Source: JAMXLO01 sp963794185
GTDB lineage: Bacteria; Pseudomonadota; Alphaproteobacteria; Acetobacterales; Acetobacteraceae
Reading direction: 5' to 3'
Assembly (NCBI GenBank): GCA_963794185.1
Contig: CAWCDM010000088.1
Span: 1 to 64,000 of the forward strand
DNA: 64,000 nt
Below are positions 50,567 through 61,440 of this stretch, piece by piece. The translations under genes were made by a program, and so were the position numbers. Every line of letters starts with the position of its first letter. The first letter of the stretch is position 1. The notes beneath the pieces are model-generated. The model was not told where the DNA came from. It ran no database searches and saw only the letters and a program-made list of their open reading frames with translations.

Positions 50567-51622
50567 TCACCGCGTGTCGGTCAGCACAGCGCCGCCGGCA
50601 AATTCGGGCATCACCTCCTGCGCAAACAGCCGCAGTGACCGCAGGGTCTGCTGGTGGGGCAGGGTGCCCCAGGCGAACGCACAGATCACGTAGTTGCACC
50701 CGCTCGCCTCCACCAGCCGGCGCATCTGCTCGCGCACGCGCGCCGGGGAGCCGAAGATCATGGTCTCATGCTGCGTGGCGGTCTCCCACGCGAACAGCCC
50801 GTCCACACTGTGGTCATCATGGTCGTGCCACAGCTTGGTGATGGAGCGGTACCAGTCCCCATGGGCCGCTCGCGTGATCGCCAAGGCTTCGGCGTCGGTT
50901 TCCGCCACGACCACGTGGCGCAGGATGCCGACCTTGGGCGTCGCGACGCCGGCGTTGAGCCGGCCCGGATCGTACCCGTGCAATTTCCAGGTCGGCCAAT
51001 ACGCATCGACGTGCTGGCGCACCGCCGCAGCTGGGCCGAGGCCCACGAAATTGAAGCCATGGCGGGCCGCGTACTGGACGCTCTCCGGGTTGTGCGTCGG
51101 GTACCACAGCGGCGGGTAGGGCGTTTGAAACGGCACCAATTCCATGGGCACGTCGTTGTACCGGAAATGCGCACCCTCGAATGTCAGCCGGCTTTTGGTC
51201 AACCCGGCGATGAGCACCGCCAAGGCCTCGCTGAAGATCGCGCGCGTGTCGGCGGGATCGACGCCGAAATAGCGCAGCTCATACGGCGTGACGCCGCGGC
51301 CGATGCCCAGTTCCAGCCTGCCGCCGGAGAGCTGGTCCAGCATGCAGACCTCCTCGATGAGGCGCAGCGGATTGTAGAGCGGTAGCAGGTAGACGAGTGG
51401 CCCGAGGCGGATGCGTCGCGTGCGCTGCGCCGCGGCGGCGAGAAACAGCGCGGGTGAAGGCGCCATGCCGAGCGGCGTCGCGTGATGCTCCGCGAGGTGG
51501 TAGCAGAAGAATCCGGCCGCATCCGCCGCCTCGAGCAGCTGCAACCGCTCCTCATAGAGCTGATGCAGTGGTGCGACGCCGCGGTCGATCCAGTCGAACA
51601 ATCCGAACTCGACCTGTGCCAT
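50567..51622 (-). CDS. luciferase-like LLM class flavin-dependent oxidoreductase
   Basis: 351 residues from the ATG at 51622. VEFGLFDWIDRG, YHLAEHHATPLGMAPSP, RTRRIRLGPLVYLLPLYNPL, GGRLELGIGRGVTPYELRYF and MIFGSPARVREQMRRL match group-1 bacterial luciferase-like monooxygenases. These use FMNH2 and oxygen. Unlike the NtaA-type enzyme at 9635, this one is intact. Substrate unknown; no flavin reductase is adjacent. Confidence 0.87.
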   Translation of the reverse strand: MAQVEFGLFDWIDRGVAPLHQLYEERLQLLEAADAAGFFCYHLAEHHATPLGMAPSPALFLAAAAQRTRRIRLGPLVYLLPLYNPLRLIEEVCMLDQLSGGRLELGIGRGVTPYELRYFGVDPADTRAIFSEALAVLIAGLTKSRLTFEGAHFRYNDVPMELVPFQTPYPPLWYPTHNPESVQYAARHGFNFVGLGPAAAVRQHVDAYWPTWKLHGYDPGRLNAGVATPKVGILRHVVVAETDAEALAITRAAHGDWYRSITKLWHDHDDHSVDGLFAWETATQHETMIFGSPARVREQMRRLVEASGCNYVICAFAWGTLPHQQTLRSLRLFAQEVMPEFAGGAVLTDTR

Positions 51623-51796
51623 GCGGTGATCCCCTTGTTTCGCCCGTCGAGGGACTCTTCCGCAGTTCATAGCCGCATTGCGCCGCGTCGCGCCATTCTG
51701 TCAGTGCCAGCAGCCGTTGCAGCCTGCCGGAACGTCGTGCCCCTGGCCCGCGCCGCGCCGCATGAAGCGGCGCGGAGCCATCGTGAACGGCCGCCA

Positions 51797-52822
51797 CTAC
51801 ATCGTCATAACCATACGGCCGTCGACGCTGCCTTCCTTCAGGTCGGCGAAGATCGTGTTGACGTCGTCCAACCGTGCCTGGTGGATGTGCGCGCGCACCT
51901 TGCCCTCGGCTGCGAACGCCAGCGCCTCGGCAAGGTCCATGCGCGTGCCGACGATCGAGCCGCGGATGGTGATGCGCTTCAGCACCACATCGAAGATCGG
52001 CGTCGGGAACTCCCCGGGCGGCAGGCCGCACAGCGCCACCGTGCCCCGGCGCCGCACCAGGTGCAGCGCCTGGGAGAATGCCGGCGGCGACACCGCGGTG
52101 ACGAGCACGCCATGCGCGCCGCCGCTGGTCGCCTTCACCACCTGCTCCACCGCGTCGGGCGACTTCGCGTTGACTGCGAAATCGGCGCCGAGCGAGCGCG
52201 CCAGCGCCAGCTTGTCCTCCGTCACGTCGAGCGCCACGACATGCAGGCCCATCGCCTTGGCGTACTGGATCGCCACATGGCCCAGGCCGCCAATGCCGGA
52301 GATCGCCACCCATTCGCCGGGCCGCGCCTCGGTCTCCTTCAGACCTTTGTAGGTGGTGACGCCCGCGCACAGGATCGGTGCGAGCGCGGCGAAGTCGGGC
52401 CGTTCGGGCAGGCGTGCGACATAGGCCGCCGAACCGATGGCATATTCGGCGAAGGTGCCGTTGACGCTGTAGCCGCTGTCGTTCTGCTTTTCGCACAGCG
52501 TCTCCCAGCCCGTCATGCAGTGCTCGCACGCGCCGCAGGCGTCATGCAGCCAGGCGATGCCCACCGGATCGCCTTCCTTCAGGCTGGTCACACCCGCGCC
52601 CACCGCCGCGACGACGCCGGCACCTTCATGGCCGGGAATGAATGGTGGTGTCGGCTTCACTGGCCAGTCGCCATCGGCGGCATGCAGATCGGTATGGCAT
52701 ACACCGGTCGCGACAATGTGTACCAGGACCTCGCCTGGGCCGGGCGTGGGGATCGGCACGTCCTCGATCGTCAGCTTTCGGCCGAATGTGTGGACCACAG
52801 CGGCTTTCATCATCCGTGCCAT
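51797..52822 (-). CDS. adhP: zinc-dependent alcohol dehydrogenase, AdhP type
   Basis: 341 residues, intact. Catalytic zinc ligands Cys in ATGVCHTDLHAADGDW and His-Glu in PGHEGAGVVAAVG; structural zinc cysteines in ACGACEHCMTGWETLCEKQ; NAD-binding ISGIGGLGHVAIQYAKAMG. It interconverts primary alcohols and aldehydes with NAD. Divergent from the aldehyde dehydrogenase across a 191-base region holding an FNR-type box, so alcohol to aldehyde to acid oxidation is probably one regulated module. Confidence 0.92.
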   Translation of the reverse strand: MARMMKAAVVHTFGRKLTIEDVPIPTPGPGEVLVHIVATGVCHTDLHAADGDWPVKPTPPFIPGHEGAGVVAAVGAGVTSLKEGDPVGIAWLHDACGACEHCMTGWETLCEKQNDSGYSVNGTFAEYAIGSAAYVARLPERPDFAALAPILCAGVTTYKGLKETEARPGEWVAISGIGGLGHVAIQYAKAMGLHVVALDVTEDKLALARSLGADFAVNAKSPDAVEQVVKATSGGAHGVLVTAVSPPAFSQALHLVRRRGTVALCGLPPGEFPTPIFDVVLKRITIRGSIVGTRMDLAEALAFAAEGKVRAHIHQARLDDVNTIFADLKEGSVDGRMVMTM

Positions 52823-52898
52823 GACTGTTCTCTCCTGTCAGCGAGGCCGGGACCTTAGTCGCATCACAGGGCGAGTCATTGAGATGGATCAATCTGCA

Positions 52899-52912
52899 TT
52901 GATGCAGATCAA
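52899..52912. promoter_or_regulatory. FNR/FixK-type operator between adhP and the aldehyde dehydrogenase
   Basis: TTGATGCAGATCAA is an exact match to the TTGAT-N4-ATCAA consensus of Crp/Fnr-family oxygen regulators (FNR, FixK, Anr). The adjacent bases ATCAATCTGCAT just to the left form a further inverted repeat (ATCTGCAT-TG-ATGCAGAT). The box is about 80 bases from the adhP start and about 105 from the aldehyde dehydrogenase start, so it could act on either divergent promoter. Confidence 0.6.
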
Positions 52913-53013
52913 TGACCGCCATTTCGCAAGGTGGCAGTGAGCAGCGTCATTAACGTCGCGCGCAATTCCGCACGCATCATCCGCGCCGACAGAACCCAGG
53001 AGACAATCGAACA

Positions 53014-54537
53014 ATGCCCGATCAGACGCAGGCCATGATGTCACAGCGCAGCCCGGTTGCGCGCTCGCTACGACAATTTCATCGGTGGCAAATGGCAGGC
53101 CCCTGCGAAGGGGCGATACTTCGTCGATTCAAGCCCGATCGACGGCATGAAGCTGTGCGACGTTGCGCGCTCGGACGCCGAGGATGTCGAGCGGGCGCTG
53201 GATGCCGCGCACGCGGCGAAGGACGCATGGGGCCGCACCGCGCCGGCCGAGCGCGCGCGTATGCTGAACAAGATCGCCGATCGGATCGAGGAGAATCTCG
53301 AACTGCTCGCCTATGCCGAGACAGTGGACAACGGCAAGCCGATCCGTGAGACGACCAACGCCGATGTGCCGCTGGCAGCCGATCATTTCCGCTATTTCGC
53401 TGCTTGCATCCGCGCTGAGGAAGGCACGCTGGCGGAACTCGACAACGACACTGTCGCGTATCATTTCCATGAGCCGATGGGCGTGGTCGGACAGATCATT
53501 CCGTGGAACTTTCCGCTGTTGATGGCGGCATGGAAAATGGCGCCGGCGCTCGCCACCGGGAATTGCGTGGTGATCAAGCCCGCCTCCGACACGCCGCTGA
53601 GCCTCGCCGTGCTGATGGACCTGGTCGGCGACATCCTGCCGCCGGGCGTGCTGAACGTGGTCAACGGCCATGGCTCCGAGGTCGGCGCGCCGCTCGCGTC
53701 CAACCCGCGCATCGCCAAGATCAGCTTCACCGGCGAGACCACGACCGGCCGGCAGATCATGCAATATGCCGCCGAGAACCTGATCCCGAGCACCATGGAA
53801 CTGGGCGGCAAATCGCCGAACATCTTCATGGCGGACGTGATGGACGCAGACGATGCGTTCTTCGACAAGGCGCTGGAAGGGTTCGCGCTGTTCGCCTTCA
53901 ACAAGGGCGAGGTGTGCACCTGCCCGTCGCGCGCGCTGGTGCAGGAATCGATCTTCGACAAGTTCATGGAGAAGGCGGTCGCGCGCGTCGCCAGGATCAA
54001 GATGGGCGATCCGCTCGATCCCAACACAATGATGGGCGCGCAGGCATCGCGCGGTCAGCTTGGAGAAGATCCTGGGCTACGTCGATGTCGGCAAGCAGGA
54101 GGGCGCGCAAGCTGGTGACCGGCGGCGAACGGGCGCATCTCGGCGGCGAACTGGAGGGCGGCAACTACATGCGCCCGACGGTGTTCGTCGGCCACAACAA
54201 GATGCGCATCTTCCAGGAGGAGATCTTCGGACCGGTGCTGTCGGTCACGACGTTCAAAACGGTGGAGGAGGCGATCGCCATCGGCAACGACACCATCTAT
54301 GGCCTGGGCGCCGGCGTGTGGTCGCGCAACGGCACGGTGGCGTATCGCGTCGGCCGCGAGATCCAGGCCGGCCGCGTTTGGACCAACTGCTTCCACCTTT
54401 ACCCGGCGCATGCGGCGTTCGGCGGCTACAAGCACTCGGGCTACGGCCGCGAGACGCACAGGATGATCATGGACCATTACCAGCAGACCAAGAACCTGCT
54501 GGTGAGCTACAGCCCGAACGCGATGGGTTTCTTCTGA
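53014..54537 (+). CDS. aldehyde dehydrogenase (AldB/ExaC type), frame broken
   Basis: About 506 residues; NAD(P)-dependent oxidation of aldehydes such as acetaldehyde. Motifs: YDNFIGGKWQAPAKGRYF, GVVGQIIPWNFPLLMAAWKM, ELGGKSPNIFMADVM (general-base Glu), FNKGEVCTCPSRALVQ (catalytic Cys), EEIFGPVLSVTTF, GGYKHSGYGRETH. Breaks: one extra base near 53067, one near 54058 and a +1 or -2 near 54108, after which LVTGGERAHLGG resumes. Clear Shine-Dalgarno (CCCAGGAGAC) upstream. Followed 10 bases later by a DUF779 gene, the usual partner of this aldehyde dehydrogenase subtype. Confidence 0.9.
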
Positions 54538-54547
54538 GCACGACACT

Positions 54548-54944
54548 GTGCCCGAACGGGTGTTGAGCACGGAGGCGGCCGCCACGCTGGTGCGGCAGTT
54601 GCGGGACCAATACGGCCCCGTGCTGCTCCACCAGTCGGGTGGCTGCTGCGAGGGCAGTGCGCCGATGTGCTTTCGGCGCAGCGGCTTCCGCGTCGCGCGC
54701 GCGCGACGTGCTGCTCGGCGTGATCGAGGGCAGCCCGTTCTACGTCAGCGCCGCGCAGTTCCCCTATTGGGCGAACAGCCAGCTCACCATCGACGTGGTG
54801 CCGGACGGCGGCGACAGCTTCTCGCTCGAGGCGGCGGAGGGCGTGCGGTTCATCACCCGCTCGCGCGTGTTCTCCGATGCCGAGATGGATGCGCTGGACG
54901 CCGCCGGCCCGCCACCGGTCGGCCCTGACGCCATGGCGCCATGA
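54548..54944 (+). CDS. DUF779 protein, frame broken
   Basis: About 132 residues after repair. RVLSTEAAATLVRQLRDQYG, LLHQSGGCCEGSAPMCF (conserved cysteines), then DVLLGVIEGSPFYVSAAQF, YWANSQLTIDVVPDGG and GVRFITRSRVFSDAEM, as expected of the family. One extra base near 54700 separates the halves. The start is probably GTG at 54548. The family is regularly found beside AldB-type dehydrogenases, as here; its biochemical role is not known. Confidence 0.82.
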
Positions 54945-55047
54945 TACCAACGGCCCGAGCCTATTTCCTTCGGTCACAGCTGAATTCTTACGTCATGGCC
55001 GGGCCTGTCCCGAGACGCATCGGGATAAGGGGGACACTGTAGAAAAA

Positions 55048-55186
55048 TCCTCCCCCTCCCCTTGCGGGAGGGGGTTGGGGGGAGGGGACAAGCGGTACGC
55101 ATTCAAATTTGGTAATCGCTCCGTCACCTTGCTTTCCACCGGATGCGACCCCTCCCCCGACCCCCTCCCACAAGGGGAGGGGGAGA
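55048..55186. repeat. inverted repeat of the CTCCCCCTCCCC family
   Basis: TCCTCCCCCTCCCCTTGCGG on the left pairs with CCCACAAGGGGAGGGGGAGA on the right around an AT-richer centre (GCATTCAAATTTGGTAATCG). Second copy of the element at 22351. It fills most of the 300-base gap 54945-55244 between convergent genes and may work as a bidirectional terminator. Confidence 0.8.
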
Positions 55187-55244
55187 CGGTTGCTCCGGCC
55201 ATGACGGCGAAAATGCGACATGGACAACTCAACAGCAACGGTTG

Positions 55245-56063
55245 CTATGACACGACGGTGCCGGACAGCAGACGCAACACCACCATCCATTTGTAGCGCG
55301 GATCGAGGATCTGCCCGTCCGGCGTAGCCAGCCTGCCGTCTTGTGTCACCGGCACATGCTTCATCGTCACCGCATCGTCGACGTTGCCGCCGACCACAGC
55401 GATCTGTCCCGGAACCGCGTTGTCCACCACGATGTCGCAATGCCCCGGGAAATGTCCGGCCGGCAGATCGTCGTAGCGCAGATCGCGCGCGCTGCCGCGT
55501 CCCATGCAGATCAGGTCGCCTTGCAGCGGAGCGTAGGCCTCGGGGCGTTCGGCGCTGATCAGCCAGCCGGTGGTCTGGCCCAGCGTCATCTGCTTCGCGA
55601 TGTCGATGTAGTCCGAATGGCTGGCGGAGTAGGGAAACTGCACGCCGGCGCCAGCGATGCGCATCACATAGGAGACGAATGCCGCCGACCAGGCATACTG
55701 GGCGTCGGCGCTTGCGGGAAACACGATGCCGTTCGCATCGTGCCTGCCTGTCCAGGCGGCTTCCGGTGCACCGGCATTCATCGCCAGCCACCAGTATTCG
55801 CCCACGCGCTGCCACAGTCCTTGCTGGCGTTCCGGCTTGTCCTCCGGCGAGGTGGGCCGGTAGGTGCCTGGCGGATCATCGTCCACCTGCGAGCCGAACA
55901 GCCGCCATTCGCGCAGCGCGATCGCCGCCACCGCATCGCGCGAGATCGGCTCGTAGGGGATGCGTGCGAACGGCGGCACGTGTGCGTCGGCCGGGGCGCG
56001 TGGCGGGGCACAGGCGGACAAGAGCGCCAAAGCCGGCAGCCATGCCAGAGGCATCGAGGTCAT
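55245..56063 (-). CDS. DUF2272 lipoprotein
   Basis: About 272 residues from the ATG at 56063. Lipoprotein signal LAWLPALALLSAC (lipobox LSAC), then a globular domain with AAIALREWRLFGSQVDDDPP, GEYWWLAMNAGAPEAAWTG, AAFVSYVMRIAGAG and PGHCDIVVDNAVPGQIAVVG. This is the DUF2272 family, thought to be related to NlpC/P60-like or CHAP-like folds; the Cys/His in GHFPGHCDIVV may be part of an active site. Envelope location is inferred. The longer upstream frame to 56258 lacks a better start. Confidence 0.75.
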   Translation of the reverse strand: MTSMPLAWLPALALLSACAPPRAPADAHVPPFARIPYEPISRDAVAAIALREWRLFGSQVDDDPPGTYRPTSPEDKPERQQGLWQRVGEYWWLAMNAGAPEAAWTGRHDANGIVFPASADAQYAWSAAFVSYVMRIAGAGVQFPYSASHSDYIDIAKQMTLGQTTGWLISAERPEAYAPLQGDLICMGRGSARDLRYDDLPAGHFPGHCDIVVDNAVPGQIAVVGGNVDDAVTMKHVPVTQDGRLATPDGQILDPRYKWMVVLRLLSGTVVS

Positions 56064-56453
56064 GTACCGCGCCGGCCGAATCGATGCGTCAACGCGCGAC
56101 TTCCCGAGTGCGCTTTGTGCCAGGGCGTGTCCCCAGCCGCTACGCACGCAGGGCACGACCGTCCGCTGGTCCGGCGTTCTTACTGTCCTCCTGCCTTCTG
56201 CCAACCTGGAGCATTCCACACGAACATTGCGCTCCACTTCTGCAGAACTGGCAATCATTTGCTTGGCAGATCATTGCCGGCAACAACGCCTGACTCTACC
56301 GTTTCATAACCCTCAAGCAATCACGCGCGGTGATCCAGCAAATTGCGGAATCGCAGGTTTCTGCTGATCGCTGTCGGCCAGGTCGTGATTCCTGGACAAT
56401 GCCGACCCGGTTAGGCGATGATTGTCAACGCCGAACTGGGTCAGAGGGCGGCG
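56064..56453. other. divergent intergenic region
   Basis: About 390 bases between the divergent lipoprotein and cyclase genes. It should contain both promoters. No convincing motif or small gene was recognised, apart from AGAGGG just before the cyclase ATG at 56454. Confidence 0.4.
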
Positions 56454-59400
56454 ATGGACGTCGTGGACTGGCTGCGAGACCTGGGTCTTGAGCAATATGC
56501 GGCGGCATTTCGCGAGAATGCTGTCACTGCTGATCTCCTGCCCGATCTGAGCCCGCAAGATCTGAAGGATATCGGCGTCACTGCGGTTGGCCATCGCCGT
56601 CGGCTTGCTGCAGGCGATCGCTGGCGTTGCGCGGCGATGGTAATTCCGGATGCCGGCGTTAGCCCGGAAACCTGCTGCCGAGGAAACTCGCATAACGGGA
56701 TCGGCTGCGGAACGCCGCCAGCTCAGCGTGATGTTCTGCGATCTGGTCGGATCGACCGAGCTCTCTTCGCGGCTGGATCCCGAGGACCTGGGTCAGGTGA
56801 TCCGCGCCTATCAGGACCGCGTCCGGCAGACGATGGCACGGTTCGGCGGCTTTATAGCGCTCTACATGGGCGACGGCGTGTTGATCTATTTCGGCTGGCC
56901 GGAAGCCCGCGAGGCGGAGGCGGAGCGGGCCGTGCGGGCCGCTCTGGCCGTCGCCTCGGCGGTCGGCGACACCCCGGTCGAGGGCGAGACGCTCCAGGTT
57001 CGCATCGGCGTCGCCACCGGCCTCGTCGTGGTCGGCGAGCCTATCGGGATCGGCGATTGCACGCCAGCAGACGGTCATCGGCGAAACGCCAAATCGCGCG
57101 GCGCGGCTGCAGGGGCTTGCCGGGCCGAACAGCGTGGTGATCGACGCGGCGACACGCCAGCAGATCGGTCGATTGTTCGAGTGCCGCGACCTCGGCGCCG
57201 TCCAGCTGAAGGGTCTGCCGGGGCCGGTGCAGGCCTGGAGCGTGCAGGGCGAGAGCGCGGTGGAAAGCCGCTTCGAGGCACTGCGCGCGACCCGGCTTAC
57301 ACCGTTGATCGGCCGTAGCGAGGAACTCGATCTGCTGCTGCGTCGCTGGCGCGAGGTGGCGGGCGGCGAGTTCAGGGTGGTGCTGATCTCCGGCGAGCCT
57401 GGCATCGGCAAGTCACGCCTGCTCGCCGCATTGGAGGAGCGGTTGCAGGACGAGCCATGCACGCGGCTCCGGTATTTCTGCTCGCCCTATCATCAGGAAA
57501 GCCCGCTCTATCCGATCATCGCGCACCTGGAACGCACGGCAGGTTTTACTCGCAACGACACGGCCTCGGACAAGCTCGGCAAATTGCAGGCGCTGCTCGC
57601 GAGCGGGGTCACGTCGGACGAGGACACCTCGCTGCTTGCCGACCTGCTGTCGATCCCGACGGATGACATGCTGCCGAGTTCTCAACCTCTCGCCACAACG
57701 ACGCAAGGAGCGGACCTTTGAGGCGCTGATCCGACGGCTTGAGACGTTGGCCGACGGAACGACCGGTGCTGATGCTGGTGGAGGACATGCATTGGGCCGA
57801 TCCCAGCTCGCGCGAGCTGTTCGATCTGACGATCGAGCGCCTTGCGGGTTTCCCGATACTGCTGGTGATGACGTTTCGCCCGGAATTCCAAGCCCCATGG
57901 ATCGGCCGCGCCGGCGTGACCCTGCTGACATTGAGCCGGCTCGATCGACGGAACATCGCCTCGATGGCGGCTCAGGTCGCCTCGCAGGCGATACCGGCGG
58001 AGCTGATCGAGCGTATTGCAACGCAGACTGACGGTGTCCCGCTGTTCATCGAGGAGCTTACCCGCTCCGTGGTCGAGGCCGGTATCCCCGCCTCAGGTGC
58101 AGCAGCGCGGCTTGCGGTGCCGGACACATTGCAGGCCTCGCTGCTGGCGCGGCTCGACCGGTTGCCGGCGGCAAAGGCTGTAGCGCAGATCGGCGCGGTC
58201 ATCGGTCGCACGTTTTCCTACGAGCTGATCGCCGCAGTGGCTGGTCTGCCGGAGCCGCGGTTGCGAGAGGGTCTGGAACAGCTCATCGGATCAGGACTGG
58301 CTTTTGAGCGTGGCGCACCACCCGAGGCTAGCTACACATTCAAGCACTCGCTGGTGCGTGACGCCGCCTATGAGAGTCTGTTGCGTGGCCGCCGCGCCGC
58401 GCTGCACGGACGGGCTGTCGAAGCGCTGCTGGACCAAAGCCCAGATGCCGCAGAGACCCAGGCCGATCTTCTCGGGTATCACTGCTCCGAGGCGGGGTTG
58501 ATCGAGCAGGCGATCGATCACTGGCTAAAGGCGGGGGAGTTGGCCCTAGCCCGCTCAGCAACTGCGGAGGCGATAACGCAGCTACAAAAAGGGGTGCATT
58601 CGCTCGACAAATTGGCAGACGATACGACACGTCGCCGCAAAGAAATCGACCTAAAGCTCGCGATAGCCGTCGCGATTATGATGGCGAAAGGTCAGGCCTC
58701 ACCCGAAGCGGGAGATGCCTTTGGCCAGGTCCGAGCGCTATGTCAGCAGGCAGGGAAGATGTCGCGCCTCGGCGAGGTATCTTGGGGACTTTGGCTGTTT
58801 CATAATAATCGCGCCGAGTTGGCAGAGTCCGCGGAGAACGCTCAGGAGTTACTCCATTACGGAAAGGGCGAAGGCAATGTCATCGCTGAACTGACTGGCC
58901 ACCGGGCCATCGCTACCAGCATGCTATTCCAAGCAAAGCTCTCCGATTCAAGCAGGCACTTCGCGCAGTCGCTTGCCCTACAGGGAGGTATGCCTCGTGA
59001 CTTAGCCAACCAACGATCCGCATATAGCTGGTCCACGGGCAACACCGCACGAAGTCTGTATTCCTGGGCATTGCTGTTGCAGGGCCGCTTTGGACAAGCG
59101 CTTGTGGAGCGCCGCGCGGCGTTGGCCGAGGCACGGGATTCGAACAATCTCCATGGCCTCGCCAGCGCCCTGCATCAAAGCTGCGTATTCTATCAGCTAC
59201 TCGCAGACTTACACAAAGTAGAGGAGTCGTGCGCGGAATTGATTGCGCTTACACAGGAGCAAGGTTATGCACATTGGCTCGCTACCGGCACGATATTCCA
59301 AGGCTGGTGTATCGCAGTCAGCGGCGAGCGTGAGACGGGCTTGGCGGAAATGCGCAGGGGATTGGCGGCCAAGCAGGCGACCGGAGCTGAACTGAAGGTG

Positions 59401-59817
59401 CCATACTATCTCGGCATTATGGCCGCCTTGTTGGGCGAAACCGCGAAGACGGAAGCCATGCTACTGTTCGCGGACGCACTGGATCGGGTGGAACGGACCG
59501 GGGAGCGCTGGTTCGAAGCCGAATTGCATCGGCTCAGGGGCGAGGTATTGCTGGGTGCATCCGAGCCGTCGATTGCCGACGTGGAAGTCGAGTTTCAGCG
59601 GGCTCTTGCGATAGCCCGCGAACAGGGAGCCAGGTTCTGGGAACTGCGCGCCGCCACTAGCCTGGCGCGCCTCTGGTCCGACCAAGGGCGGCACGAGGAT
59701 GCCCGCAACCTGCTCGCGCCGGTCTATGCCTGGTTCACTGAAGGGCTCGACACGCCCGATCTGGCGAAGGCGCGTGCGCTGCTGGCATCATTGGCGGAGT
59801 CTGCGACCGCCCATTGA
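56454..59817 (+). CDS. SAM-domain adenylate cyclase/AAA ATPase/TPR regulator, frame broken
   Basis: A large signalling protein of about 1,115 residues. Order: SAM domain (VDWLRDLGLEQYAAAFRENA, LKDIGVTAVGHRRRL), class III cyclase domain (LSVMFCDLVGSTELSSRLDP, GGFIALYMGDGVLIYFGWPE), ATPase with P-loop ISGEPGIGKSRLLAALEE and Walker B LMLVEDMHWADPSSREL, then TPR-like helices to the end. Breaks: extra bases near 56598, 56625, 57060, 57680 and 57758, and one missing base near 56650. From 57760 the remaining 2 kb are clean. The second metal aspartate (GDGV) is present, so the cyclase may be active. Signal and target are unknown. Confidence 0.8.
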
Positions 59818-59832
59818 ACTGCTCCGCGCGCG

Positions 59833-60927
59833 CTACCGCCGCTCCGGGAACAGCGACAGCAGCCCCTCGGCGCTCGCCGCGCAGCGGCCGCGATCGGTGA
59901 TCAGGCCGGTCACCAGGCGCGCCGGCGTCACGTCGAACGCGGGATTGGCCGCCGCACTGTCCATCGGCACGACGCGCACCGTGGCGATCGTGCCGTCCGC
60001 GGTGCGCCCGGTGACATCGGTCACCTCGGCCCCGCCGCGCTGCTCGATCGGGATTTCGGCAAGCCCGTCCGACACCGTCCAGTCGATCGTGGTCGAGGGC
60101 AGCGCGACCCAGAACGGCACCGCGTTGTCGTGCGCCGCGAGCGCCTTCAGGTAGGTGCCGATCTTGTTGGCGACATCGCCGCGCCGCGTCACGCGGTCGG
60201 TGCCGACGATCACCAGATCGACCTCGCCGTGCTGCATCAGATGCCCGCCGGCATTGTCCGCAACCACGGTATGCGCGACCCCGTGCTTCCCCAACTCCCA
60301 CGCGGTCAGCGCGGCGCCCTGGTTGCGCGGCCGCGTCTCGTCCACCCAGACGTGCAGGTCGATCCCGGCGTTGAACGCCATGTAGATCGGCGCGAGGGCG
60401 GTGCCCCAGTCCACCGTCGCCAGCCAGCCGGCGTTGCAATGGGTCAGGACATTCACCCGCTGCCCAGGCTTGCCTGCCGCAGCCCGCTCGATCAGCGGCA
60501 GCCCGTGACGGCCGATCGCCTCGTTCTGCGCCACGTCCTCATCGGCGATCGCGGCGGCTTCCGCATACGCCACAGCCTGCCGCTCCGCCGTCGGCGTGTT
60601 GCGCAGCCGCGTCAGCATCCGCTCGAGCGCCCAGCGCAGGTTCACCGCGGTAGGCCGCGTGGCCGCCAGCAGCGCCGCGTCGCGCTCCAATGCGTCCAAC
60701 GAAGGATCCTGGCGCAAGCCGAGGCACAGCCCGTAGGCGGCGGCGGCACCGATCAGCGGCGCGCCGCGCACCTGCATCGAGCGGATGGCGTGCGCCGCCT
60801 GCGCCACGTCGGTCAGCCGCACGACATCGAGCGCCCAGGGCAGCTTCGTCTGGTCGATGATGCGGACCGACCAGCCATCGTCCGGATCGACCCAGATTGA
60901 ACGGTACGGAACCCCGTCGATGTGCAT
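59833..60927 (-). CDS. mtnA: S-methyl-5-thioribose-1-phosphate isomerase
   Basis: 364 residues from the ATG at 60927 (IDGVPYRSIWVDPDDGWSV). Converts methylthioribose-1-phosphate to the ribulose form in methionine salvage. Conserved parts: SMQVRGAPLIGAAAAYGLCL, VNVLTHCNAGWLATVDWG (catalytic Cys region), WVDETRPRNQGAALTAWEL, VIVGTDRVTRRGDVANKIG (catalytic Asp). The upstream UPF0262 frame reads into it without a stop, but a TGA six bases before the ATG in the next frame suggests the two are separate, closely spaced genes. Confidence 0.92.
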   Translation of the reverse strand: MHIDGVPYRSIWVDPDDGWSVRIIDQTKLPWALDVVRLTDVAQAAHAIRSMQVRGAPLIGAAAAYGLCLGLRQDPSLDALERDAALLAATRPTAVNLRWALERMLTRLRNTPTAERQAVAYAEAAAIADEDVAQNEAIGRHGLPLIERAAAGKPGQRVNVLTHCNAGWLATVDWGTALAPIYMAFNAGIDLHVWVDETRPRNQGAALTAWELGKHGVAHTVVADNAGGHLMQHGEVDLVIVGTDRVTRRGDVANKIGTYLKALAAHDNAVPFWVALPSTTIDWTVSDGLAEIPIEQRGGAEVTDVTGRTADGTIATVRVVPMDSAAANPAFDVTPARLVTGLITDRGRCAASAEGLLSLFPERR

Positions 60928-60932
60928 GATCC

Positions 60933-61440
60933 TCAGAACTCTCTGGTGCAGCACGCAGACCAGCGTGAACAGCCGCCGCGCGGTGGGAAAATCGATGGCG
61001 ATCTTGCCGTCGAGCCGTTCGCGCATCAGCGTGGCGCCCTCGTTGTGCAGTCCGCGGCGGCCCATGTCGATCGCCTGGATGCGCTCCGCGTGGCCTTCTT
61101 CCACCGCCTTGACGTGGCTGTCCACCAACAGGTGATAATCCTTCACCAGGCGGCGGAACGGGCCGAGGGCGAGGCCGACCACGGCGAGGCGCGACCCGTC
61201 GCCGTGGCGGATGTCGAACACCAGCCTGCCGTCCTGCAGCGTGAGATGCAGCGCGAACGGCCCCCGTGCCGGCGTGCCAGGTTTTGCGGTCAGCGGCACG
61301 AATTGGTTCTCGGCAACCAGATCGGCAATTGCCTGGGCGCGATCGGCCTCCAGCGCAGCCGGCAAGGTGGAAGGGATCTCCCCGTCCAGCACCACACGGG
61401 ACAGGCGTCCGCGAATAATGCCGGACGGCTGCCTGGTCAT
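60933..61440 (-). CDS. UPF0262 family protein
   Basis: About 168 residues from the ATG at 61440, which overlaps the stop of the DUF983 gene (ATGA). LVKDYHLLVDSHVKAVEEGH and AIDMGRRGLHNEGATLMRER are the characteristic segments of this alphaproteobacterial family, ending LFTLVCVLHQR. In the given sequence the frame continues into mtnA; one extra base just after LHQR would restore the usual stop (TGA at 60935-60933). A genuine fusion cannot be excluded. Function unknown. Confidence 0.8.
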
